This document shows positions 36,087-48,000 of a DNA stretch of 64,000 bases, piece by piece. Below the pieces are notes generated by a model. It did no database searches, had not been told where the DNA came from, and saw nothing but the letters and a program-made list of their open reading frames with translations. The translations under genes were made by a program, and so were the position numbers. Location of the stretch: contig CM034306.1 in assembly GCA_019925795.1 (NCBI GenBank), positions 49,656,758 to 49,720,757 on the forward strand, read 5' to 3'. This DNA is from Dendrobium chrysotoxum. Lineage: Eukaryota; Streptophyta; Magnoliopsida; Asparagales; Orchidaceae. Within the stretch, counting starts at the first letter, position 1; every line of letters begins with the position of its first letter.

Positions 36087-39000
36087 AGAGCATCTTGTTC
36101 TCAAGGTGGAAGGATGTAAAATGACTGAGGAACATCTAGTCTCTAAGGAGGGGCCACCTGGCTAGCCCCGAGTCTCATACCTCCTCCAGGTTCTGTAGTC
36201 ACCAAGTAGCCCAGCCTTGCTTTTTGTATCGCCTTGACCATAGTTTTGAACAGGCTAGGATCCCTTCTTATAACCACTTTCCTCCCTTCAAACTTGAACT
36301 CCATCGTTAGTGTTTGCCAATCAATCTTGGTCTTTACCAACTTTTGCAGCTATTTCATTCTTAGGATGACATCATTGCTCCCTAACTCCAATGGGAGAAA
36401 GTCCTCCTTCACTTGGACTCCTTGTATGATCAGAACCACCCCCTTACACACTCCTCTACTTGTCTCCATCTTCTTAGTGCCTATCATCACCCCATAGTAC
36501 CTTGTGTCAACTAGTTTCACCCCCAATTGGTCTACAACCTGGTTGGAGATGAAGTTGTGGGTAGCCCCACTGTTTATTGACACCACTATCTCCCTATCTG
36601 CTATTTCTCTTCTCACTTTCATGGTGTGATTCAGAGTGAATCCCACCATTGAGTTCAAGGAGACCTCTGTGATGTCCAAATGCAGCTTTTCCCCCTCCAC
36701 CAATGCCTCACTCCCACCTCCCTTCTCAGCTTCCTCGTCATCACCGATGATGAGAACCTGAAGAGTTCAGTCCTTACACCTGTGCTCCGGTGTATACCTC
36801 TCATCACTTCTGAAACATAACCCTTTTACCCTTTTATCCTGCACCTCCGTTTCTGTAAGGTGCTTGAAGTTGTCTCCAAGGCGAACTCCAATGCCCTTCT
36901 CCTTCGGTGCTTCCCTCTGAAATGACATTGTTTGGTTTCTCGGTGTCAGGGTCCTAGAGCTACTCCTGTAAGCCCCTCCCATGATGTTGCTACTGGCCTT
37001 CTCCCTCTGATATTTTTCCTCCACCCTTTGAGCAAGCTCCATTGTCTCTCTCAGCCCTCTAAGTCTCAGCACCCTGAGCTCTGCTCATATGTCCTCCCTA
37101 AGCCCTTTCATGAAATTCCTTTCCAACCCTTCCTCTGAAATTTATCTGTCTTCCCGACATCAACTCAAACTTCTCCCTATACTTCATGACTTCCCCCCTC
37201 TTGAGTTAGGGCATAGAGCTGTTCGTGGAGGTCTCCTTTCTGAATGGTTCGGAAACGCTCCTACAAACAATCCTTAAATTCTCCCCATGAATAGATCGGA
37301 TACCGAGCCTTCCATGAATAGATCGAATATTGAGCCTTCCTCCACTGAAACCAAGCTAGGGCTTTTCTCTCTAAACATAACCTTGCCGCCATTAGTTTTC
37401 CCTTTCCATCAGGCCGTTGATCACAAAGTAACGCTCCACCCGATACAACCAACCCTGAGCATTTTCCCCTTCAAACATTAGCATCTTCAACTTTCTTGAT
37501 CTTGCATCCATACCTCAATGACTTCTCCCTCTGTTAGTTGTTTCTATGTAATGATGGTGGGAATCTCTCTTCCTCACTTAGCTGATTTGGACCCCATGGC
37601 TTCGTCCAACCATGACCTCCTCCTAGGGGGTGTAAATGAGTCGAGTCGAGTCGAGTAGTGGCCTTATCAAGCCCAACTCGTCAGTCAGAAAGTCAGCTTG
37701 AACTCGAGCTCAAAAGGCGAGCTCGATTTTGACTCGTCGCAGTGCAGGTCGACTCGTTGAGCAGCTTGATTTTGCACTTGAATCGGAATTCCCACGTCCT
37801 AATTCTCGTAGTCGAGCCCACCGTCGACGTCGAACAGCCTGTTCGTTCGTTCGTTCGCATTTCACTCGGCTCGCCTGAGTTGTTGCGGGCTCAAGCTCAA
37901 ACTCGCGAGCTCGGACTGCCTTTAGCAACTCACTTAATTCACCGGAGAAAGAGGAAGAAAGGACGCAGACTAAGAGGCGTGGTCGCGATTCACAGAGTTA
38001 TGCTCAGTTCGAGGCATCGAGCTCAACGACGTGGTGAAGAAGCTTAAGAGCTCAGTTCGTTTTCCAAGCAGAAGATGAAGAACATTTTTTTTATTGGGAG
38101 AAGAGTAATTTTTTAAAAAATAATTAATGAACAGCTACTAAATGCTTTGAGTTGCTCGATTTGTTTTCCAAAAAAAAAAAGAGCAGTTGCGCTACTGCAG
38201 CATACATTAAAGGCATTAAATGCTTTAATGTTTTGTTTTTGTTTTTACTACATTCATCAGCTCTTTTATTAATAACATATTAACATTTATTCTCCCGCCC
38301 AAATCCCGATTTTCTTCCACTAATACTGAATCCCGATCTTCTTCTGCCCAAATCCTATTTTTTGTTAAATATTATTCTATTAATTATTATTTTTTTAATA
38401 TTAATAATGATTTGAGCATGGTCTCATCAAGCTGGAACTCAAGCTCGTTTAAGAAAAGAGCTCGGATTTGAGCTCGAGCTCATGGCTCGATAAGCTCAGC
38501 TCGTGAGCTCGTTAACTAGTCGAGCACGAGTCGACTCACGAGCCGGCTCGACTCATTTACACCCCTACGTCTTCCATTCCATCTCTCCCCATGCCTGGGT
38601 AGTCTCCCAAAGGATTCGACCTCCTCCCTCCTTGTTGTCCTCCCTTCGGAATACCCCGATTTGCCTATCAACGGAGCCCCCCTGTGGTGGTAATTGTTGA
38701 AAAATACTCTCTACTTCATCATTGTCCTCTGAAATCTCCTTCCCCTTTGATTCAGCCCTCAGAACCACCTGTGAGGCTTTTTACTGTATTTCGATCAACT
38801 TCATCATGTCTTCTATATATTTGAAGCGTCTCTCTATGGATGAGAGCCTCCCTTCTATGCTGGAATATCTTTCCTCCACTCCGGTCTTGAGATTTTTCAT
38901 CTCATCTTCCAACACCTCCATCTTCTTTGCTACCATTCATGGATTTAGGTTCCAAACCATGAAAAACAACAAAAATTGACGAATCTGGTCTTCAAATGGT

Positions 39001-42000
39001 GAAAATCAGGAAGGTGGGAAGACAAATACAATAGAAATCAGCAATGGAGACTTAAATTTCAGCCTAGGACACCACTCTGATACCAATTTAATAGGAAGTG
39101 GATGCTCTTTTCACCAAATCAATGGATGAAACAAGAAAAATTGGGAAGAAAAACGCCCAAAAGTAATTTTTATTGAAAGAACTATAAAGAGAAATGTAAG
39201 ATACAATTGAATCTTCCAACTGAATATCCGGCTCTCCCAAATTCTTAGCCACCGGCTAAAGCCCAAATAACCTAAGAATAAACTAAATTCAACAAATAAG
39301 ACATACCCATAACCCTAGAAAAATCACCTACTTAAAGCAAACAATAAATAGCAAATACCCAAACAGCCCTCCCCCAATTCCCTCTCAAATCTACCCTATT
39401 TCCTTAATTATTTTCCTGCCAAATCAGCCCCCAAATCTGCCTTCTTCAATTAGGAAACATTTCATAATTAATCCCTTCGAAAGCAGCCCTCTTCGATTAG
39501 AAAAATTTTCCTAATTAATTCCCTCCAAATCAGCCCCCAAATCTGCCATCTTCAATTAGAAAATATTTTCTGATTAATCCCCTCCAAATCAGCCCCCAAG
39601 TCAGCTCCCTGTGTCTCCTGCTCCCACCGTATAAGTAGATTTAGATAACTTTAAATAAATAACCATATCTGATGAACAAGAAATGTGATTTGTAAAAAAA
39701 GAAATTAATTGATAAAGCTAAAATCTATTTAATGAGCATGTAAAGACGAAGGAGAGGTTGGGAAGGGTACATCATGGACTGAAATGAAAGAATTTTGTGA
39801 TTTTGTGAGGTAATTTTGTGATTTTTTGAGGTTTTGTTGTTTCTGGAGATTGATTATTTATTAGTTTGATAAGATAAATAAATGAATGAATGGATAAAAT
39901 TTATTAATATGTATGATATTCAAAGTTTTTTTTTTGATTGGATTATTTTTTTATAAATGAGTCATTAAAGGGTTTAATATGATTACAGCTCCAAACACAA
40001 GTTATTCGAGAAAAAGGATTTTAAGTGTACTAAAAATGTTGACCATATTTACACTAAAATAAGAAAGAGACTTAGAAATACACTTACACTTGAGTTGGCT
40101 TATTTTAATAAGGTTTTAAGGTTTCTTGTGATGCATCTAGTGTTAAATTGTATGAATGTTGAGCTGAGAACGTTATGGTATAGCATTCTTTAGTAGGAAA
40201 TTGAACGAAGCTAAGTAGAAATGATAGTTTATACATGCCTTATGTAACTCCCATAATTTAATTTAAAGGAATTCTTTCTTTTATCTTTTATTATACAATA
40301 ACCAGATCTATTTAATTTTATCTATCAGTAATAAACAACGAAAACAAATTCTTTAATTTGAAACATTAATACACATATATATTTATTGATAAAAAAATAA
40401 ATCATATACAATACTCAGGAATCATATAATCACAACATATTCTCATTCCCGTGAATAAAAGAATAATTAAAAAAAAAAGAAATAGAATCTGAGAAATCCT
40501 GATCAGTTTATTGAGCTAAAAAGCAGCCGTCATATCAATACTATCAATCAGTAAAGAAATCGTATAAAACAGTAAAATTGAAACATTAGTAAAGACTGTT
40601 TGAATCATATCAATGCAATAAAAACCTTATAATGATATATTTATGCTATTCAGTCATTCTATATCACTATCTTAATTATATGCTCAGTATATCACGTGCT
40701 TAATATGCCGTATGCTAAACATTAGTACAGTGAATCAATAAAAGTGGCAGTTAACATTGAATAAGTAGTAATATCAAACAGTATCGATATCCATATCGGT
40801 AACAGTATCAGTACAGTATCGACAGAGACAGTAAAACTTGTGGCAGTAATATTAAAGCAATGCAATAACAGTAAATATGTACAGTGACAATAAATCAATA
40901 CAATATCAGTAAAGCTGTATAGTAACAATAAATTTGTAACATGTATTTTGGTGGTCACACTTAAACAAGTAAGAAGTTCTAGCTATCACGGTGTTTTTCC
41001 AGTAATTAGTAATCGATAGTAACTGTTGGCCCAGCAAACAGAGTCATCACTTTTGCCCGTCGGCACAGCAATAACCCCTTATAAATCCCAATCATTGTAT
41101 CGTTGTATCAGTCAGTAGATGATAACACCCTACCATAGTATTTAAAGGAAAACCCGTCGACCCACTATCTTGTACAGATCAAACAATCTCCAACAAACTG
41201 GTCAATCAGTCATTACTTGTCTTTTACACACACATTATTATCATAGTACTATGACAGTAATAACGACCAACTATTATTCAATCACATATCCACATTCATT
41301 TTCAATGCATTGCAGTAAATAAAGCATAATAGGATTTAATTCAGAAAGGATCAAAATGTCCTAAAGCAGGTAATAGAAAACCCTACTGAGCAGAAATTCA
41401 CATTTTCAGAAATAAATCAAATTATCAGAGATCATATATAACAATATTTTTAATCTTTAATTGAACTAAAACACTATTGTTAGATGTCAAAATAAATTTC
41501 TGAATTGGTAAAAATTGCTGTTTTTTTAAAATCATATGGCAAAAAATCCCAATATAAATACTCAAAACATTCAATCTCTTTAACATATAAAAAGTTATGC
41601 GATGAAAGTTTAGTAATACAAAATTATCCTCATTTTTCGGTAATATAAATATAAATTTAACTGAAAAAATCTCAAAAATATCAAATTACTAAAATCAAAA
41701 ATAGGATAATTGTTCCTTACAATGGGACGAACAAATTTCACAATAGGGTCGACGAACGAAAATCGCTCTATGGTCTCTAAATCTTAACATTTTCTCTTCT
41801 CTCTTATTTTTCCTAAATTCGTTTCTGATTCTCTGTTAAGCTGTTTGAAGAAGAGAAAAGGAATTTTAATTACTTTAGTGACTTCATATGTTTTATTTTA
41901 TAATAAAATAATAATATAATATAAATATAATTATATAATTTATTTAATTTTTAGCATAAAATTCATATAAATATTTTTGGGGCTTCAAAATTTATAGAAA

Positions 42001-45000
42001 AATATCTATTAAACAGCTCATTTTATTTAGAAAATTATGGTGAAATCAGTTTGCAAAACGGACACCTGACGGTCCTAAAATGTCCCGACATGTGTCAATT
42101 TCTTGATTAGTGTAATTAAATTACTATAATATCTATGTTATGATGAAGACAATTTGTGATTTAGACTTATAATGACTCATATGAAAAAATTTTGTTGATT
42201 GGGTCAAAATACATACTATTACACCTTCGATATTGGCGATATTATTTATTACCTAAAATGTTTGCTTTATAGTTTGACCGTTAAGTTTTGAAATATCTGA
42301 GTTCTAAAAAGAAACTATAACATATGGGTGACAATAGAATATTCTTTATAAGAAAATGAGAATACAACTTAAATTTTGGTTGCTTGAGTTCCCTTCTCAT
42401 CTCCTCTTCTTCTTTCTCTCTGGGTTACAAACACATTTTCTCTCCCTCCCCCTTGGATTATGTGTCTTTTTCTCCTCTCTCCTCTCCCCTTTGTAGAAGA
42501 AGGACTGAGTGGGATTTATGGAACCGATAACTATTAAAATTGCTCCTGGAGGTCTTGTTAATGCTGATCTGTTTAGACGGGCATGGCGCACAAACCCTCA
42601 GAAAGCAACATTCAATTTTGTACCCATTCCCTCAAGTTTAATTCATTTAAGAATCATTACACTAGGACTATATCTTCTATGTTCCATGCTACTGACCTTC
42701 TATTGGGATTTGTTCCCATCTTCTCTCTATCCCTTCTTCCTCACTCCTCCCTTAGGGTTGTGTAGCCTTTCCTCACCTATTTTTCTCTTAGGTTGTGTAC
42801 CCCTTTTCCCCAAGTTGTCCTCAAACCGCTACAACAAAACATTCTGCTGTCCACGATGAACTTGTCTGTGGTGTGATGGAACTATAAGCATGGCTGATGT
42901 CAAAAGAACTATAGGACTCACGGAGAATGTCTTACTGGTGCAAACCTGTGGAACAATAATCAAATTTTATGAACATTAAGATGGTCAATAATGGCATTTT
43001 GTTTTCAAAAATTCTGCTAGTCATTAAGCTGTGCCATCTTTCATTGATGGCATCTCATTCTCTCAGTTTTATGCTGTTTACAATGATTGATATGAAGTCC
43101 ATCATTCCACATGCACTTTTGTCTGATAAGGAAGAATCTTAATTGATTGGCATTTGAATTTAGGGATTTGATCCTCATGAACTTAACTTTTTTGAATTTC
43201 TTTTTAGGCTCGAGAACACACTAAACTATGGCTTGGAGCGAGTTTGGGCAATTGGATATATGAAAGGATCAAGGAGGTAAATGTATGAAGTTCTCGGTTT
43301 GTCCTTTTTATATTTTGAAATTATTGCTTTCACAAACTTCCTCTTATTTATTGTATTAATGAAAACATGATGCGTCATGCTATTGTTCAATTATAGTGAG
43401 TTCATATAAAATACTTTCTTTCATGTATAACTGTGCATGTCTAAAAGTTACCTTAGATGGATTTTCAATGACTTGGATTTTGTTGAATAAAAATTGTCCT
43501 GCTTCATTTTCTTCTTTACGTTGTTGTTTGAGCTTGCAGAGTGGTCATTGGCTATGACGAAGGAAGTATCATGATTAAACTTGGCCGGGAGGTGCCAGTT
43601 GCTAGTATGGACAGCAGTGGGAAGGTTATTTGGGCCAAGCATAATGAAATTCAAACAGTGAATATTAAGAGTGTTGGATCAGATGTTGAGGTAAGTTGCT
43701 AAAGATGTGACTTAATTTTTATTGCAGTTGTAGCTGTGCTTTATTGGAGTTATTTATGAAATGCTTACAAGTAAATCCACCTTTCAGGTTACGGATGGAG
43801 AAAGATTACCTTTGGCTGTTAAGGAGTTGGGAAGCTGCGACCTTTACCCACAAGTATGTGTAGAAGTTTTTTCTGAACTACCATGCTACATTCTTCTTTT
43901 TGTTCTTACGTTTTTCCTGAAAGTATATGGATTTCCCTAAAAGCTTCTGTGAAAATTGATGCAATCACTGAGGCTGGAAGTTGATTAAACGGTAAGGTTA
44001 TATACACCTTATGTATTGATTGAAACAGTGCTCAATTTATGGTTTTTCTCATTACAACTCTATTTCTGGTGATATGCTTTCACATGGTGAGAAAGACAAT
44101 ATTTAGAAGGTCTATGCTTTCCAGGGGCTAACTAAGAACCTTGTGAAAATTATTTTAGGCAAGAGCATCAAATTTGTCTACTCACGACAATAAATTCCAA
44201 GATCTACATTCATAGCTAGAACTAGGTTAATGCAGTACATTGGTTCATTTGCTCTACTGAAGCACTTCTATAAAAAATTCTACAACTTGGAGATTTGGTG
44301 TTTTCTTTCCTTTGGCATTTACTTAAAATGAAGATATTAATTGAATTTGATATCAATCATCCATAAAGTTTGAATGAGGATGCTTCAGTTATGCATAAGA
44401 ATATTCCGGTGTTGAAAAATTTTTTTTTCTTCCATGACGTGCATTTTCTGCAAAATTTTAGTTTTGCTTATCAAGAATCTTTCTGTTATTTGATGCACAT
44501 GTGTCACGACCTAACCTGGAAAGCTCGAATTAATGAGGCGAGAACGAACAGTCGGACGGTTAATACATTTTTCCTCAATTACATATAAACAGTAATTTGA
44601 TGCACATGTGTCACGACTAGGCCCGGAAAATTCGAATTAACGAGGTAGGAACGAACAGTCAGACGATTAATACATTTTTCCTCAATTATACATAACAGTA
44701 ATGATTAATATTCCTCAAACATTGAAGAGCCACTAAAACAACTTATACATTGAATATGCATTTAAACATAAATATATTTTACCTCTTTTCATTTGAGCGT
44801 CGTCTTTTGTACACAAAATCTTCTCTTTCAACCATTTTTACTTATCAAGAGGTACTGAAAAAAATAATTTAATAGAGTGAGTTTATTAAGTAAACTCAGT
44901 GGGTATTCACCATTTCATATACAATAGTTAGTCATATAAAATAAACATACATTTTTCTTCTTTATCTTTCTTAGTGAGTAACATATGCATTTTCTTTCAT

Positions 45001-48000
45001 ATACCACAAGTTTTATAATTTATTTTTCACATAAATTACTTCATATTCTATTTCATTTGTCCATTTCCACTTAACATTCCTTTCATTTTCATTTGATATT
45101 TAATCCATTTCCATTAGTACATGAGCACTGTCTAAATGTACCAATAAATATACAACAAATTTATTTCCATTTCCTTTTCTATTTAACGTGCACGGGTAAA
45201 TTGCTTCCCCATCCAATATCATACGGGGGTGATCTCCTATAATTTTTGCATGTATATACCTTTTCCTTTTTTTAATTACTTTCCTTTTCATTTAAATTAT
45301 TATTTAATTTATTCCATTTTCCTTCACATATTATCATAATTTGTAAGAATATTTTCATATATATATATATATATCCGTAATTTACTTAATATCGAGTTAA
45401 TTGTATATTTAATATTGAACTATGTTAAATGCTTTAGATGTATTACTATATTTTATAGAAATCATGTAGCAAATACCTCGCTTTTCTATTTCTTTTATCC
45501 TTCTCAAATAATGTATTCATATAATAACCATCAAATCAATATAGTGCTATAATCATGTAGCAATTAGATAATTAAAAAGAAATTGATATAACATAAAAGA
45601 AAATTTGACTTTGCTATAAAACAATTAAAATTTCCCACTTTATTTTCTTTCGCGTTCAAATCCTTCCAAATTCCTCAATTTCTGAAGTTGACTTCTAATA
45701 TTTGTTTTAATATAAAATCTTCCACTTTTAACAATACAATACAATGTTTTAATTAATACTAAAGTTTAATCTGGATGCCTCAAATATCATCATAAGAAAT
45801 CATCAAATTTCTTTCACAATTTATTACACTATCATTAATATAAAATTACCTCACAAAATATTTTCTTCCAAATGAACTTTCTCTTCCTTCACTGTCCCAT
45901 CATAGTTTATGTCACTTGAATTCTTTCTATCCATAATAATATTTTTTTTCTCTATAGATTAGAGAAATGACAATATAATTATTCTGCTAAGAACAATAAA
46001 ATCAGTAATTTAACACTTACTATTTCCACTTACTATTTCTTCCACCGTTAGAGAATGGAAGAACTCCAAAATCTCAAATTCTTCTCTTTCTCCTTCGATT
46101 TTTCTTCCTTTACCTTTAGAGAAGAAATTACTTACTGTTTTATAAACTATTTCATGGAAGGAATTAGACAGAAATGAAATAAAATAATAACCAAACCTCT
46201 TTTATTCTTCTTCCTCTTGTTCACTGCCTTTTCTTCCGAGTTTTGCTTCTTCAGCGATAATGAATGAAGAGGAGGGAGTTATACTTAGAGAGGAGTCGTT
46301 TACTTTCACCCCGTACACGTTCCTTCGCTCATGACCGCGAACCGAGCCCGGTCGAAGCTGCTGAGCTTGCGTGCGGTTCGCCTAGCTTCCGCGTGCTACT
46401 CTCGGTTCCGCTCCTGCTCGCGCGGTTTAGAAGTTAGGGCTGGCTGGTTCAATTGAACCGGGCAGATTAAACCGGTTATTACAATATGCATTACAGAGTT
46501 TTACCTGGTGATTGGATATGCTTCTGTTGGGAAAAAAATATCAAGCTTTTCTTTGGGTTGAATTCTATATTCGTCACCCCCAACACACCATCCGTAGAGT
46601 CTGACTGAGGATATTTCAGTTAAGTTTTGAATACCCTACAATTTTGTCCGAAATATTAGGTTTTATTGTTAGGAATCTTCCTGTTTGTTGATGCTCTTGC
46701 ATCACAGTGTTTTATCTGTGATTGGATATTATGCTCATATTGGGAAAAATTAGTAAGCTTTTCTTTAGGTGAAATGTTATATTCGTTGCCCTGCAACCAA
46801 TCACCAACCCCCCACCCCTCTATAAATATATTCGGATATGTAAGTTGCATTACTCTTCATTTCATTAAAAACTATAGCTTCCTTTCCTGTTTTATTTATA
46901 AAATATATTCCAAATGGAAGATTTGTTTTTATTTGTTGAGATGGTGAATGTATTATTTATACCGCTTTGGCTATGCAAAATAGATTCTTTGGATCTGCTT
47001 TGTAAAAAAAAAAAAGGAAAATCAAGTAAATACGTCTTGAAATGTGATTTGCGTTACTCTTCATTTCAGTTAAACATTAACTAAAGCTTCCTTTTATGTT
47101 TTGTTTAGAATTTGAAGCATAATCCAAATGGAAGATTTGTTGTTGTTTGCGGAGATGGCGAATATATTATTTATACTGCTTTGGCTTGGAGAAATAGATC
47201 CTTTGGATCTGCGTTGGAATTTTGTTGGTCTTCTGACGGTGAATATGCAGTTCGAGAGAGTACTTCAAGGATAAAGATTTTTGGTAAAAATTTCCAGGTT
47301 TGTCTCTTTTTCAGTTGCTTGTGTCTAGCGTTGGATTGATCGGCTAGATCCTCAAAACTGAAGTTCATGAGCTTTACCTTATGCCTTGTTAAAGTTTGCA
47401 TTAGCCATTGTGTTCAAAACTGGTAGTTTTAAGGTTTTATTTTGGTATAAATTTTTGTTGACCGTTATTTATTCAATTGTTACTTTTATTGATACCATCA
47501 CCCTTTCCATTTTCTTAAAGATTTTTTTTCTTCTTGAATTTGATTGGTTCATCTAAACTTTTAGGTTCCCAATTTAATAACAACTGTCATTAACTTATAG
47601 AAAGCCTATTGTCACTTTTCCATTATTTAGGTGATTTTCAAATGATTGATTTTTGCCATCTTTAAGGCATTTGTTTTGTCATCAAATTTTGATGTCGACT
47701 TTATTTCTTTCTGGTTCTTAATAAATTGTAACATTGATGTTACTTTGTCTGTCATTTTTTTTTTGCATGTGAAGGGCCATTTGGTGTGATATTTGTGATG
47801 GTTTTATTTTGGAATTCATTTAAAATATAACTTGTGTTAGAGGTTTACGGTTGAATGTTTTGCTGTCTAATGAACATACATGATCATCATTTCGTCATTG
47901 ACATCACGAGCTCTCAAACTAAATATGTTTTATTGTTGGGAAAAGGCAAAGTAATTAATTTTACTTGTAAATCTCTTTCACCTTGGAAGTTGTGGATTGC

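Larger units (their letters stand above)
35504..39634 (-). mobile_element. Second gag(-protease) LTR retrotransposon, decayed, with nested hAT
   Basis: Minus-strand element with LTRs at 35504-36046 and 39089-39634. The primer-binding site next to the right LTR reads GGTATCAGAG on the minus strand. A poly-G type purine tract lies beside the left LTR. The flanks TAGAT (35499-35503 and 39636-39640) are a probable target duplication, off by one base at the right. The interior encodes gag and an aspartic protease-like segment but no RT or integrase, and is broken by stops, frameshifts and a 944-bp hAT insertion. It is related to, but older than, the element at 24875. Confidence 0.85.

Noticed and set aside
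42509..42859. 116-codon frame
   Set aside because: Overlaps a dispersed repeat and has no conserved domain.
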